Notes: a model not told the origin generated them from the sequence alone. Shown: positions 13,939 to 21,625, counted from the first letter of the stretch. The stretch is DNA of 21,625 bases from Chloroflexi bacterium RBG_16_64_43 (GCA_001796965.1 MGOA01000067.1:1-21625); one strand, 5' to 3'. Made by a program: numbers and translations.

Positions 13939-16900
13939 TCAGCCGGCGCTTCTCAACGCTCGCCACACTCGTTCGGGCGTGGCCGGGATCTCGTTCACCC
14001 ATACACCGACCGCATCGTGAATGGCATTCACGACTGCCGGGGCGACGCCATCCATTGGGATTTCTGCCACAGCCTTGACGCCGAATGGATGACTGGGCTC
14101 GAATGTCTCGACGAAGATCGTCGTCAGGTCGGGCATTTCATCCGCGCTGAATAGGTGGTAGTCGCGCAGGTCGCGTACCATCGGCCTGCCGAGTTTGTCG
14201 TAGCGCATCTCCTCGCATACGGCGTAGCCCAAGGCCTGGGTCATACCGCCCTCGACTTGGCCCGAGGCGGTTAGCGGGTTGACGATGACTCCCGAATCCA
14301 CGGCCATCACCAGGCGCTCGACCCGAACCTGGCCGGTCTCGGTATCGACCACCACCTCGGCGAATTGGGCAGCGAAGGGCGGCGGCGAAACCGGCGACAT
14401 GAATGAAGCCACGGCCATGATTTGGCGCTGGTTCGAATGGTGAAGGGAGCGCAGTGCGATATCCGCCAAAGTGAGACGCCGCCCGTCGGGCGCGGTGACC
14501 CCGCCTTGTTCCAGACGGATGTCGTCTGCAGCAACCGGCGGCCCTTGTTCGCCCCATACCTCGCACGCCACCTCCCGAATCTGGTCGGCTGCCTGCTGCG
14601 CGGCTTTGACCACCGCAGCTCCCGAAACGTAGGTCGTCGACGAAGCGTAGGCGCCTTTGTCGAAGGGGGTGAAGTCCGTGTCGGATGAGTAGACGATCAC
14701 GTCCTCGACCGGACAGCCAAGGACTTCGGACGCCATCTGCGCCAGGACTGTATCGGACCCCGTGCCCAGGTCGGTGGCGCCGACGAGCAGGTTGAAGGAT
14801 CCGTCATCGTTGATCTTGAGCGACGCCCCGCCCATGTCGAGGTAGGGAATGGCCGTGCCTTGCATGACGAGAGCCGCCCCCACCCCGCGCCGCAGGTGAG
14901 GCTGCCCGCCCGAGGCGCGCCAGGCTGAGTTGCCTCGCTTGTCTTCCCACTGTATGGCTTGAGCACCTTCACGGGCACACTCTTCCAACCCGCAGGTCTG
15001 GATGTATTCCGGCCGCGGCTCGCGGCCCTCCGACCAGGCGAGGGAGAATGGATGTAATTCTCCCGCTCGCACGGCATTCTTGAGGCGGAAGGCGAGCGGG
15101 TCCAGACCCAGCGCATGGGCGATGCGTTCCATGTGGACTTCGACAGGGAAGAAGCCCTGCGGGACGCCGTAGCCGCGGTAGGCGCCCGAGGGCGCCGTGT
15201 TGGTGTAGACCACATCCGCGTAGAAGTGGATGTTGGGCGATTGGCGGTAGGCGCCATCGCCCACGTAGAGCGCCATCGCCTTGTGCCCGGTGTTCCCGGT
15301 CACCGTCAGGCCGTGGCAGCCGTAGGCCCCGGTGTCGGAGACGACGTACATCTCGTTCGCCGTGATGCTGCCATCGCGCGTCACGCCGGTGCGCATGCGC
15401 ACGCGCATCGGGTGTCGCGAGCGCGAGGAGACGAATTCTTCTTCGCGCGTGTATTCGAAGCGAACCGGCCGACCTGTGGCAATCGTCAGATGCGCCGCCA
15501 CATCCTCGATGAGGACTTCCTGCTTGCCACCAAACCCTCCGCCGATGCGGGGCTTGATGACGCGGATGCGTTTGGGCGGAAGGTTGAGCACCGGGGCCAG
15601 GATGCGCCGCACGTGGAACGGCACCTGGGTCGAGGTGCGAATCACCAGCCGGTCGTCCTCGTCCCAGTAGGTGACCACCGCATGCGGCTCGATTGAGGCC
15701 TGCTGCACTTTGGGGACGAGGTATTCGGCTTCAAAGATCCGCTCCGCCTCGTCAAAACCCTTGGCCGGATCGCCTATACGGATGTCGAGGTGGGCTGCCA
15801 GATTGCGTGATGGATCTGATTCGCCGAAGTTGACGTACTCGGCTTCGTCGTGGATGCGCACCGCGCCGGGCCCCATGGCCTGCCGTGGGTCTAGGACGGC
15901 CGGCAGCTCCTCATACTCCACCTGGATCAGGCTTAATGCCTCGCGAGCGATCGCTTCGCTTTCAGCGGCGACGAATGCGACACGATCCCCGACGAAACGG
16001 ACTTTGGAATCGAGCGAAAACGTATCCAAGGCTCCGGGAATCGGGTCTGACTGTCCGGCCGTCGAATAGACGACCCGGGGAAGGTCCTTGTAGGTGAGCA
16101 CCGCCGCAACGCCCGGCAGCCGACGCGCGCGCTCGACCTCGATGCTCTTGATGCGTGCGTGGGCCACAGGGCTGAAGAGCACCTTGGCGACCAGCATGCC
16201 GCGCAGCTCGATATCGTCGGCGAAAGCCGGTTTGCCCTGGACGAGCTTGAGACCGTCCACCTTGGGCGCCGGCTGACCCACCGAATGATACGCCGCTGCC
16301 TGCGGCGTGATGCGCAACGTGGGCAGCGTTTGAGTCATCACAGGCAGGGCGCCGGCTGTGCCACCGGCTGCGCTACCCGGACGTGAGCCAGGCGCAGTTT
16401 CCGCATACGGCGGGAAATCAACCGGAATCGGTCGCGCCTCGAGCGGGGGCGGATCTTCGCCGCGCATGCGCGCCGCAGCGCGCAACACCGCCTGCACCGG
16501 TTTGACATATCCGGTGCAGCGGCACAGGACACCCGAGAGCGCGGTGCGCACCTCCCGCTCGCTCAACGGCTGCGGCGATCCGCCTGGAGCATAGCCCTTC
16601 GAGTCGAGCAGTTCCTTCGCAGCCAGGAGCATCGCCGGCGTGCAATAGCCGCATTGGATGGCGCCAATCTCGACGAAGGCCTCTTGCAGTGGGTGCAATC
16701 CGGCGGTCGTCTTCCAGCCTTGCTCAGCGAGCTTGCCCAAGCCTTCGGTGGTGAGGATGGACTTGCCCTGAGCTTGCACCGCGAGCAGCGCACAAGAATT
16801 CACCAGCCGCCCGTCCAAGAGCACGGCACAGGCGCCGCAGTCGCCTGACTCGCAGCCGTGCTTCACACTCCAGAAGCCGGCCGCGCGCAAGGCGTGCAGC

Positions 16901-16965
16901 AATGCGGTGCTCCCGTCGACCTCCATCTCCACCGGATTCCCATTGATCGTCAGGCTTATCTTCAT
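13939..16965 (-). CDS. [2Fe-2S]-molybdopterin fused hydroxylase subunit (set 2)
   Basis: 1008 aa. Residues 1-165 are a two-cluster [2Fe-2S] domain: C38, C43, C46 and C58 (plant-type), then C105/C108 (QCGYCTP) and C148/C150 (VLCRCTGY). A Pro/Gly/Ala-rich linker (about 168-225) leads to a xanthine-oxidase-type Mo domain starting near YHSVGQPAPKVDG. Blocks include QQASIEPHAV (421-430), RIGGGFGGKQEV (473-484), SGAYRGYGVPQG (593-604), GATDLGTGSDTV (729-740), GAYASSTTYVSG (771-782), and VKAVAEIPMDGVAPAVVNA with Glu968 as expected catalytic base. The IEPHA and AYRGYGVPQG forms differ from classic xanthine dehydrogenase, so the substrate is open. Fe-S plus Mo in one chain is known in some selenium-dependent xanthine dehydrogenase-like enzymes. 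GAGGA lies 5 nt before the ATG. The separate FAD subunit lies just upstream. Confidence 0.92.
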   Translation of the reverse strand: MKISLTINGNPVEMEVDGSTALLHALRAAGFWSVKHGCESGDCGACAVLLDGRLVNSCALLAVQAQGKSILTTEGLGKLAEQGWKTTAGLHPLQEAFVEIGAIQCGYCTPAMLLAAKELLDSKGYAPGGSPQPLSEREVRTALSGVLCRCTGYVKPVQAVLRAAARMRGEDPPPLEARPIPVDFPPYAETAPGSRPGSAAGGTAGALPVMTQTLPTLRITPQAAAYHSVGQPAPKVDGLKLVQGKPAFADDIELRGMLVAKVLFSPVAHARIKSIEVERARRLPGVAAVLTYKDLPRVVYSTAGQSDPIPGALDTFSLDSKVRFVGDRVAFVAAESEAIAREALSLIQVEYEELPAVLDPRQAMGPGAVRIHDEAEYVNFGESDPSRNLAAHLDIRIGDPAKGFDEAERIFEAEYLVPKVQQASIEPHAVVTYWDEDDRLVIRTSTQVPFHVRRILAPVLNLPPKRIRVIKPRIGGGFGGKQEVLIEDVAAHLTIATGRPVRFEYTREEEFVSSRSRHPMRVRMRTGVTRDGSITANEMYVVSDTGAYGCHGLTVTGNTGHKAMALYVGDGAYRQSPNIHFYADVVYTNTAPSGAYRGYGVPQGFFPVEVHMERIAHALGLDPLAFRLKNAVRAGELHPFSLAWSEGREPRPEYIQTCGLEECAREGAQAIQWEDKRGNSAWRASGGQPHLRRGVGAALVMQGTAIPYLDMGGASLKINDDGSFNLLVGATDLGTGSDTVLAQMASEVLGCPVEDVIVYSSDTDFTPFDKGAYASSTTYVSGAAVVKAAQQAADQIREVACEVWGEQGPPVAADDIRLEQGGVTAPDGRRLTLADIALRSLHHSNQRQIMAVASFMSPVSPPPFAAQFAEVVVDTETGQVRVERLVMAVDSGVIVNPLTASGQVEGGMTQALGYAVCEEMRYDKLGRPMVRDLRDYHLFSADEMPDLTTIFVETFEPSHPFGVKAVAEIPMDGVAPAVVNAIHDAVGVWVNEIPATPERVWRALRSAG

Positions 16966-17016
16966 TCCATCCTCAAATCCGGGAAGCGGCCTCGAACATA
17001 ACGCCCTCCACCGATG

Positions 17017-17835
17017 CTAGGCGCCCGCCGACAATAGATGCGCAAGTGCGCGGCGGATTAGGATAGGAGCCACAGCAGTGCGGTATTCGGCCGTCCCGCG
17101 GATGTCGTCGACCCATGGCGCACGGATGACTCCCCCGGCGGCCTCCATGGTTCGGTCAAGATCGGCGACCGCCACTCCTTCCATCAAGCGCGCTGGGCTG
17201 AGTTGAAGCGCAAGCGGCTGCCCGGCGCCCCCCAGGACAACCCGTACATTGCCAAGCCGCCCGCTCTTGACAACGGCTGCAGCCGCGACGCATGCAATGG
17301 GGCGATCGGCCGGAGCGCGGGCTACATCCACATAGGCAAGGGTCTGCTTCGAATTCCAGGAAGCCCCGGTTATCAGTTGGGCCGGCTTACGCCCGGTGAG
17401 CCTCCGGCGCAGCCACCCGTCGAGCCCTTCGACGACCTTCCCGGGTTCGAGGGACACTTCTGCGCCGAGAGCAAGTAAACACGCGAGCAACGGCCCAGGC
17501 TCGCGCACTGCCAGCGCCCCGCCAAGCGTTGCCTGCTGGCGCAGGTTGCGATTGGTTTCGCGCAATACGGCCGCCTGCAGCGCCGCTGGAATGCGCGGGC
17601 TGGCGGCGATCTGGGCGAGCGTCGTCATCGCTCCGGCCTCACAGCGGCCTCCTCTCACGCGAATTCCCGCCAACGCCAACTCCGAGAGATCCACCAGCAC
17701 CTTGGCCGACGTGGGGAAGAGACTCACCTGAGTGCCGCCGCCCAGCGGCAGCGCACGAGGCGAGGTGCGCGCCAGGATGCGCAGCGCCTCGCGCATCGTC
17801 GAAGGCTTGACGATCTCAATCATCGGATCGGACAT
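17017..17835 (-). CDS. FAD-binding subunit of molybdenum hydroxylase (set 2)
   Basis: 272 aa. The N-terminal FAD half has MIEIVKPSTMREALRIL, RALPLGGGTQVSLFPTSAKV (first FAD motif) and NLRQQATLGGALAVREPGPL at the second motif, where family members usually have RN..T.GGN. The Asn after GG is Ala here, so flavin contacts may be altered. The C-terminal half has VRVVLGGAGQPLALQLSPA and WVDDIRGTAEYRTAVAPILI, typical of the CO-dehydrogenase flavoprotein C-terminal domain. The ATG at 17835 has GGAGGG 9 nt upstream and overlaps the thioesterase stop by 20 nt; the longer frame to 17913 has no support. It is followed after 51 nt by the [2Fe-2S]-Mo gene, its probable partner. Confidence 0.85.
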   Translation of the reverse strand: MSDPMIEIVKPSTMREALRILARTSPRALPLGGGTQVSLFPTSAKVLVDLSELALAGIRVRGGRCEAGAMTTLAQIAASPRIPAALQAAVLRETNRNLRQQATLGGALAVREPGPLLACLLALGAEVSLEPGKVVEGLDGWLRRRLTGRKPAQLITGASWNSKQTLAYVDVARAPADRPIACVAAAAVVKSGRLGNVRVVLGGAGQPLALQLSPARLMEGVAVADLDRTMEAAGGVIRAPWVDDIRGTAEYRTAVAPILIRRALAHLLSAGA

Positions 17836-18292
17836 CCGGGTAGACCCTCCATCCCAGGCGATCGGCCTCGGAGAGGTCGCTCTCCGAATGGGGCGAACGA
17901 GCCAGAAGCACATCCGCTTCCGCGGCCACGGAACCGTCGCTCAGTGTGAGCTGCGAGTGAACTTGCGCCAGCCGTCCGCGATCCGTGATCACCCGCCCGC
18001 TCAGGTGCAGGTCCACTCCGACCGGGACCGGCTTGCGGTACTTGACCTCTAGGGTGGCGGTGACCATGAAGCGCGGCTGCTCACCCCCCATCACCGCCCG
18101 CCCGGCGACCTCATCGAGCAGCGAGGCGACGATCCCACCGTGCACCACGCCCGGGTAGCCCTGAAAGTGGTCCGGTGCAATCCATTGCGCCTGCGCCTCG
18201 CCCGGACTCGATTCGAAGAAACTCAGCTTGAGCCCGGCTGGGTTCTCCATGCCGCACACGAAACACATGCGCGAGTTCGGCTGCTTGCGCAT
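17816..18292 (-). CDS. PaaI-like hotdog-fold thioesterase
   Basis: 158 aa from the ATG at 18292. The N-terminal RMCFVCGMENPAGLKLSFFE has a CxxC pair common in this subgroup of hotdog proteins. The core motif YPGVVHGGIVASLLDEVAG carries the HGG and the Asp/Glu of PaaI-type acyl-CoA thioesterases. TATLEVKYRKPVPVGVDLHL is the usual next strand pair. The frame is open to 18421, but that would run into the LLM oxidoreductase gene. The chosen ATG has AGGGAG 11 nt upstream, overlapping the LLM stop. Known members hydrolyse acyl- or aryl-CoA esters; the substrate here is unknown. Its place between an LLM flavoenzyme and a Mo hydroxylase suggests a catabolic route that may involve CoA esters. Confidence 0.85.
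   Translation of the reverse strand: MRKQPNSRMCFVCGMENPAGLKLSFFESSPGEAQAQWIAPDHFQGYPGVVHGGIVASLLDEVAGRAVMGGEQPRFMVTATLEVKYRKPVPVGVDLHLSGRVITDRGRLAQVHSQLTLSDGSVAAEADVLLARSPHSESDLSEADRLGWRVYPDVRSDD
17845..17850 (-). promoter_or_regulatory. Ribosome binding site deciding the FAD subunit start
   Basis: GGAGGG on the minus strand, 9 nt before the ATG at 17835 and inside the end of the thioesterase gene. It supports 17835 over the upstream start at 17913 and over the ATG at 17823. Confidence 0.6.
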
Positions 18293-18308
18293 CGCTCGAC
18301 CCGTCTCC

Positions 18309-19310
18309 CTAGCCCGGAGCAAAGGTGTCGATGAGCAGACGAACATCGCCGCCCACCGGGTAAAGCACCGGGCAGGTACAGCCGCGCCTCCGATACTCCT
18401 CGACCTTGGTGCGTGCCTCATCCGGCGTGCCCGAGGCCGTAATGCGTTCGATCAACTGATCGGGCACCAGGTGTTTGGCGCGCTCGATTTGTTCGTGTGT
18501 CGCCGGCCAGCCCAATATGGCCTGGATCTCGTGTACGACGCTTTCCGCCACACCCGAGGCCTTGGCGATGTGAGGCTGTTGAGCGAGATACTGGGTGAGG
18601 AGCCCGCGCGTCGTATCGAGCGCACGTTCTCGATCGCGGTCTACCGAGCAAACGACCAACTGCGGCCGGTCGAGGTCGCTGACCGTTCGGCCAACTTTCG
18701 CCGCACCCCTGGCCAACAATTCCATGGCGTGATCGTTGTACTCCGGCGGCACGCAGTAGTTGAGCAGCGCTCCGTCAGCGATCTCTCCGGTCATTTCCAT
18801 CATCTGGTCGCCCGTCGCGCCGATGTAGATGGGCACATGCCGCGGCTCCCGGCGCCCGTGAACGACGTCGAGTTCGATACCTTCTACGTTGTGGAACTCA
18901 CCATGGAACGTCACCCGTTCCATGCGCAGCAGCCGGCGCAATACCTCCACGGTCTCGCGCATCGCCACCAAGGGCTTCCGCCGTTCGATGCCGACATTTC
19001 GTGCCAGCGGATCCCACCATGCCCCAATCCCGCATAGGATACGGTTCGGCGCCAGGTCGTCAAGGGTGAGGAACGTTGCAGCCAACAACCCGATATTGCG
19101 AGTCCAGTTGTTGATCACCCCGGATCCGACCTTGAGGCGTGTGGTGACGGCGGCATAGGCCGCCATGGGGACGATCGCATCTCGCACAAGCCGCGACTCG
19201 GCCTGCCACACGGCATCGAACCCCTTGGCCTCGGCATACTGACAAACCGACAGGCCTTCGCGCAAGTCGTGTGCGTCTTGCAGGTAAAGGGCTACTCGCT
19301 GCTTGGCCAT
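18309..19310 (-). CDS. LLM-class flavin-dependent (probably F420-dependent) oxidoreductase
   Basis: 333 aa, a bacterial luciferase-like TIM-barrel protein. Family blocks include QYAEAKGFDAVWQAESRL (about 24-41), TTRLKVGSGVINNWTRN (about 56-72), LDDLAPNRILCGIGAWWDPL (about 83-102) and PIYIGATGDQMMEMTGEIADG. The pattern resembles methylenetetrahydromethanopterin-reductase-like F420-dependent enzymes more than FMN monooxygenases, and F420 genes lie immediately upstream. Cofactor choice is therefore inferred as F420, not proven. GAGGAGG lies 7 nt before the ATG. The gene begins a set that runs on into the thioesterase (16-nt spacing) and the Mo hydroxylase genes. The reaction and substrate cannot be assigned. 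Confidence 0.88.
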   Translation of the reverse strand: MAKQRVALYLQDAHDLREGLSVCQYAEAKGFDAVWQAESRLVRDAIVPMAAYAAVTTRLKVGSGVINNWTRNIGLLAATFLTLDDLAPNRILCGIGAWWDPLARNVGIERRKPLVAMRETVEVLRRLLRMERVTFHGEFHNVEGIELDVVHGRREPRHVPIYIGATGDQMMEMTGEIADGALLNYCVPPEYNDHAMELLARGAAKVGRTVSDLDRPQLVVCSVDRDRERALDTTRGLLTQYLAQQPHIAKASGVAESVVHEIQAILGWPATHEQIERAKHLVPDQLIERITASGTPDEARTKVEEYRRRGCTCPVLYPVGGDVRLLIDTFAPG

Positions 19311-19317
19311 CCTCGAT

Positions 19318-19324
19318 CCTCCTC
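19318..19324 (-). promoter_or_regulatory. Strong ribosome binding site of the LLM oxidoreductase gene
   Basis: GAGGAGG on the minus strand, 7 nt before the ATG at 19310. The same heptamer precedes membrane protein A. Confidence 0.6.
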
Positions 19325-19400
19325 GGGGGGTGGGTGCCCTCCAGGGTGCTTAACAATCCAGATGTCGCAGGCCCGCGTGCAGTGTACCCAAGCTGCGCCA

Positions 19401-19997
19401 TCACGACAAGATGTGCCTGGCCTGCTCCAAATCCTCTGGCGTGTCCACATCCAATGCCAGCTCCGCGTTGCGAACGATCACGATATGCGCGTTTCTTTTT
19501 CGGGCGGCAGCCCAATGCCGATGGAAGGAGCCCGCCCCGAATGCCGGCTCGATCACGTCGCATGGCCGCAGCGCGAGGGCATTGGTGCCTTCATCGCGCC
19601 GGTCGGGCACAAGGACAACGCCCGGGGCCCGAGGGAGCTGGTCAAGCACTTCCCTGAGCGCGATGGCGCTCAGCATGGGCAAGTCGGCAGGCACCACCAG
19701 GATGCCCTGGGCGTGGCGGCGACCGGCTTCGCCGATTGCCTGGGCTAGCGCCGCGTTGAGACCGTCGCCTCCAGTCTCCGCCAAGGGAACCGCTGCGTGC
19801 CGTACCGCGAGCGACAGCACGCGCGGATCACTCGTCACCACGAGCGTGCCGTCGAGCGACGGCCGATACTCGCGCAGGATCTGCAGCGTGTGCTCGAGCA
19901 TTTGCCGCACTAAGGCCTCGCGCGCGGCATCAGAAAGGACTTGCGCCAGTCGCGACTTGGCGAGGCTAAGCGGCTTGACGGGGACGATCGCCCACAT
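19401..19997 (-). CDS. cofC: 2-phospho-L-lactate / phosphoenolpyruvate guanylyltransferase CofC
   Basis: 198 aa. It starts WAIVPVKPLSLAKSRLAQVL, the nucleotidyltransferase signature of CofC. It continues with TLVVTSDPRVLSLA, ILVVPADLPMLSA (metal-binding Asp region), VLVPDRRDEGTNALALRP and FGAGSFHRHWAAA, all in family order, and ends LDVDTPEDLEQA. CofC activates phosphoenolpyruvate or a phospholactate/phosphoglycerate with GTP to give the precursor used by CofD in coenzyme F420 synthesis. The ATG at 19997 has GGAG 9 nt upstream; an ATG at 20003 is also possible. The start lies inside the end of cofD (about 30 nt overlap), indicating tight coupling. The gene is free-standing, not fused to cofE. 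Confidence 0.92.
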   Translation of the reverse strand: MWAIVPVKPLSLAKSRLAQVLSDAAREALVRQMLEHTLQILREYRPSLDGTLVVTSDPRVLSLAVRHAAVPLAETGGDGLNAALAQAIGEAGRRHAQGILVVPADLPMLSAIALREVLDQLPRAPGVVLVPDRRDEGTNALALRPCDVIEPAFGAGSFHRHWAAARKRNAHIVIVRNAELALDVDTPEDLEQARHILS

Positions 19998-20949
19998 CGA
20001 CATGAACTCCGCCGGCCAGTTCCTGCCCGAAGTCGAGCACCACCCTGGCCAGGGCTGCCCTCCCGCTTGGCCCACGCATGAGCGAGGGCGCCGCGCGAAC
20101 TCGCAGGCCCATTGCCTCGATCTCGGCGGTACTGCCCGCATCGGCTGTGTCGATGACCAGGCCTTGCACCGTGCCCGCAAAATGACGGGCGATCTCGGGG
20201 GCGCCCGGTTCGAGGCCCAATTCGCGCATCATCTTGGCTGCCGGTCCCTTCACTGCGGCGCCTGCGATGATCGGGCTCACCGCCAGCGCCGGTCGGTTCC
20301 GAACTCGCTCGCGAATCCCGGGCAAGGAGAGGATCGGATCCAGGCTGACGTATGGGTTGGAGGGACACAGAACCACGAGTTCTGCGTGCTCGAGGGCCTC
20401 CAGAACGGCCTGCGACGCCTGTGCCGTCTCCAAGCCCTCGAAGCGAAAGCCGACCACACGCGGCTCGCAGGCTCGCTTCACGAAGTACTCCTGAAAGTCC
20501 ATCTCGCCTTCGGGGGTGACCACGCGCGTGCGTAGTTCGTCATCCGTCATCGGCAACACGCGCGGGCCGACGCCCAGTGCCTGCGCGAGCACGCGCGTCA
20601 CCTCGGTGAGCGAGTAGCCTTTCCATAGCAGTTCGGAGCGCCGCAAGTGGGTCGCCAAGTCGCGATCGCCGACGTGAAACCACGTCGGCGCGCCCAGTGG
20701 ACCAAGCGCCTCAAGGACGTGCCCCGTGTCGCGTGCCCTGCCCCAGCCCTGCTTGCGGTTCTCGATGCCAGCCAGCGTGTAAAGAACTGTGTCGAGATCC
20801 GGGCAGAGGGTAAGACCGAGCCATTCAAAATCGTCCCCGGTATTGACAATGACGGTCAGCGCCTCGGCCGCCAGGCATTGTGCCAGGCCGTGTGCCAGGC
20901 GTGCGCCACCAACCCCTCCAGCCATCGCGACCACCCGCGTGAACGGCAT
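19966..20949 (-). CDS. cofD: F420 biosynthesis transferase CofD
   Basis: 327 aa from the ATG at 20949. Family blocks are MAGGVGGARLAHGLA near the N-terminus, VNTGDDFEWLGLTLCPDLDT, FHVGDRDLATHLRRSE, LVVLCPSNPYVSLDPILS, SPIIAGAAVKGPAAKMMREL and a C-terminal IDTADAG segment. CofD joins the CofC product to the deazaflavin FO, giving F420-0 or dehydro-F420-0. The open frame reaches 21180 and would run into the neighbouring nitroreductase gene, so the ATG at 20949 was chosen. A GGGAG is 14 nt upstream, somewhat far. An ATG at 20985 has no ribosome binding site. It lies 68 nt after the nitroreductase-domain stop and overlaps cofC. FO synthase genes are not in the window. Confidence 0.92.
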   Translation of the reverse strand: MPFTRVVAMAGGVGGARLAHGLAQCLAAEALTVIVNTGDDFEWLGLTLCPDLDTVLYTLAGIENRKQGWGRARDTGHVLEALGPLGAPTWFHVGDRDLATHLRRSELLWKGYSLTEVTRVLAQALGVGPRVLPMTDDELRTRVVTPEGEMDFQEYFVKRACEPRVVGFRFEGLETAQASQAVLEALEHAELVVLCPSNPYVSLDPILSLPGIRERVRNRPALAVSPIIAGAAVKGPAAKMMRELGLEPGAPEIARHFAGTVQGLVIDTADAGSTAEIEAMGLRVRAAPSLMRGPSGRAALARVVLDFGQELAGGVHVDVGDRPRQAA

Positions 20950-21017
20950 GCTGCGCGCTTTTCTCCCTGGTGAGCCTCCGGCCATTGTGTTTGAGCCGAT
21001 CCCGGGACCGGCAGCCT

Positions 21018-21625
21018 CTATCGCCACACCAGGATATCGGTCAGCGGATGGCGCCCGGGGGCGGACGGGGAGCGCTCGGGGATGCCGAGAAGGATGAAGG
21101 CCTGAGGCTCCCACCCGGCAGGCAGATCTAATACGCGAATGACGATCTCGGGGCAGAAGAGCGGGCTGCACAGCCAACATGCACCGAGCCCTGCTTCGTG
21201 TGCCGCCAGAAGCAGGTTCTCGACCGCGAGCGCTGTGCTCTGAACGGCCATTGCATGTTCCGCCGCGGTGCGCGGCGCGTCGGGATAAACCTGTGCATCC
21301 TGCATTGTGAGGCAGACGAGGATGGCGGCTGGGGCCTCGCTCAGCCGAGCCTGAGCGCGGGTGGCCCGCATGAGCGCATCGCCCTCAGGCAGGCCGTCGC
21401 CTTGCAGGTCCGCCAGGAATCGGGCGGCCATGGCCCGCGCCAGTTCGCGACGATGTTCGCCCTCTTCGAGCACCACGAAACGCCATGGCTGCGCGTTGTG
21501 AGCCGATGGCGCCCAACGCGCCGCCTCGACCAGGGGCTCGATCATCGCGCGCGAGATCGGGTCGCTCCGGAAGTGGCGTACCGATCGGCGCGAGCGCACA
21601 ACTTCGGCAAGCTCCTTCGACTTCG
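21018..21625 (-). CDS. FbiB-like nitroreductase-domain protein, 5' end outside window
   Basis: Partial: at least 202 codons, with no in-frame stop up to the right edge. A GTG at 21599 is in frame, but the residues upstream (KSKELAEVVRSRRSVRHF) look like the normal start of a nitroreductase domain, so the real start is probably beyond the window. The domain has VVRSRRSVRHFRSDPIS, AARWAPSAHNAQPWRFVVLE (FMN-binding region), FLADLQGDG, RLSEAPAAILVCL and LLLAAHEAGLGACWLCSPLF followed by VLDLPAGWEPQAFILLGIP. The last part resembles the C-terminal domain of mycobacterial FbiB, which reduces dehydro-F420-0. Adjacent cofD and cofC support this role. Whether a CofE gamma-glutamyl ligase domain is fused upstream cannot be seen. 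Confidence 0.82.
   Translation of the reverse strand, partial: KSKELAEVVRSRRSVRHFRSDPISRAMIEPLVEAARWAPSAHNAQPWRFVVLEEGEHRRELARAMAARFLADLQGDGLPEGDALMRATRAQARLSEAPAAILVCLTMQDAQVYPDAPRTAAEHAMAVQSTALAVENLLLAAHEAGLGACWLCSPLFCPEIVIRVLDLPAGWEPQAFILLGIPERSPSAPGRHPLTDILVWR

Noticed and set aside
13939..16965. Selenocysteine-containing hydroxylase
   Set aside because: No in-frame TGA is present in either Mo subunit. Selenium, if used, would be the labile ligand type.
19332..19349. Direct repeat GGGTGC at 12-bp spacing upstream of the LLM gene, as an operator
   Set aside because: Six-base units in GC-rich DNA are easily found by chance, and no regulator gene is nearby.

Overview
This GC-rich window most resembles a member of the Chloroflexota, probably Anaerolineae or a relative. 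The grounds are the run baseplate-J-like protein / RuvX / MltG, a secreted WD40 protein with a long Thr/Pro 'TPTPT' stalk of the kind common in that phylum, and an F420 biosynthesis block beside a luciferase-like F420-type oxidoreductase. The organism call is inference from protein style; there is no rRNA or tRNA marker. No mobile element, CRISPR array or phage block was seen.

Plus strand, 46-3692: a membrane-anchored baseplate J/gp47-like protein, RuvX (Holliday-junction resolvase-like), MltG (endolytic murein transglycosylase) and a small STAS-like protein. The first three overlap end to start and look like one transcript. They converge on the long minus-strand block.

Minus strand, 21625 down to 3739 (read right to left): (a) F420 genes: an FbiB-type nitroreductase domain cut by the window edge, cofD and cofC. 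(b) An LLM flavin-dependent oxidoreductase, a hotdog thioesterase, a FAD subunit and a 1008-aa [2Fe-2S]-molybdopterin fusion, forming molybdenum hydroxylase set 2. (c) A 50-aa ORF, XdhC, a 14-repeat WD40 putative lipoprotein, a FAD-[2Fe-2S] fusion split by one frameshift, two paralogous 119-aa two-helix membrane proteins and a 740-aa molybdopterin subunit, forming hydroxylase set 1. (d) YqeB and a YqeC-MocA fusion, maturation factors of the kind found with selenium-dependent molybdenum hydroxylases.

The block therefore encodes two xanthine-dehydrogenase-family enzymes with opposite domain fusions, plus maturation factors (XdhC, MocA, YqeB, YqeC). The substrate cannot be read from sequence. 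Set 1 has Gln where mammalian xanthine oxidoreductase has a substrate-binding Glu, and set 2 has a different pocket sequence, so neither should be called a xanthine dehydrogenase with confidence.

The strongest candidate for something undescribed is set 1. Two paralogous membrane hairpins sharing an H(W/Y)VYLPPELAWP motif lie between its enzyme subunits, next to a putative double-propeller lipoprotein. This suggests, but does not prove, a membrane-tethered molybdenum hydroxylase.
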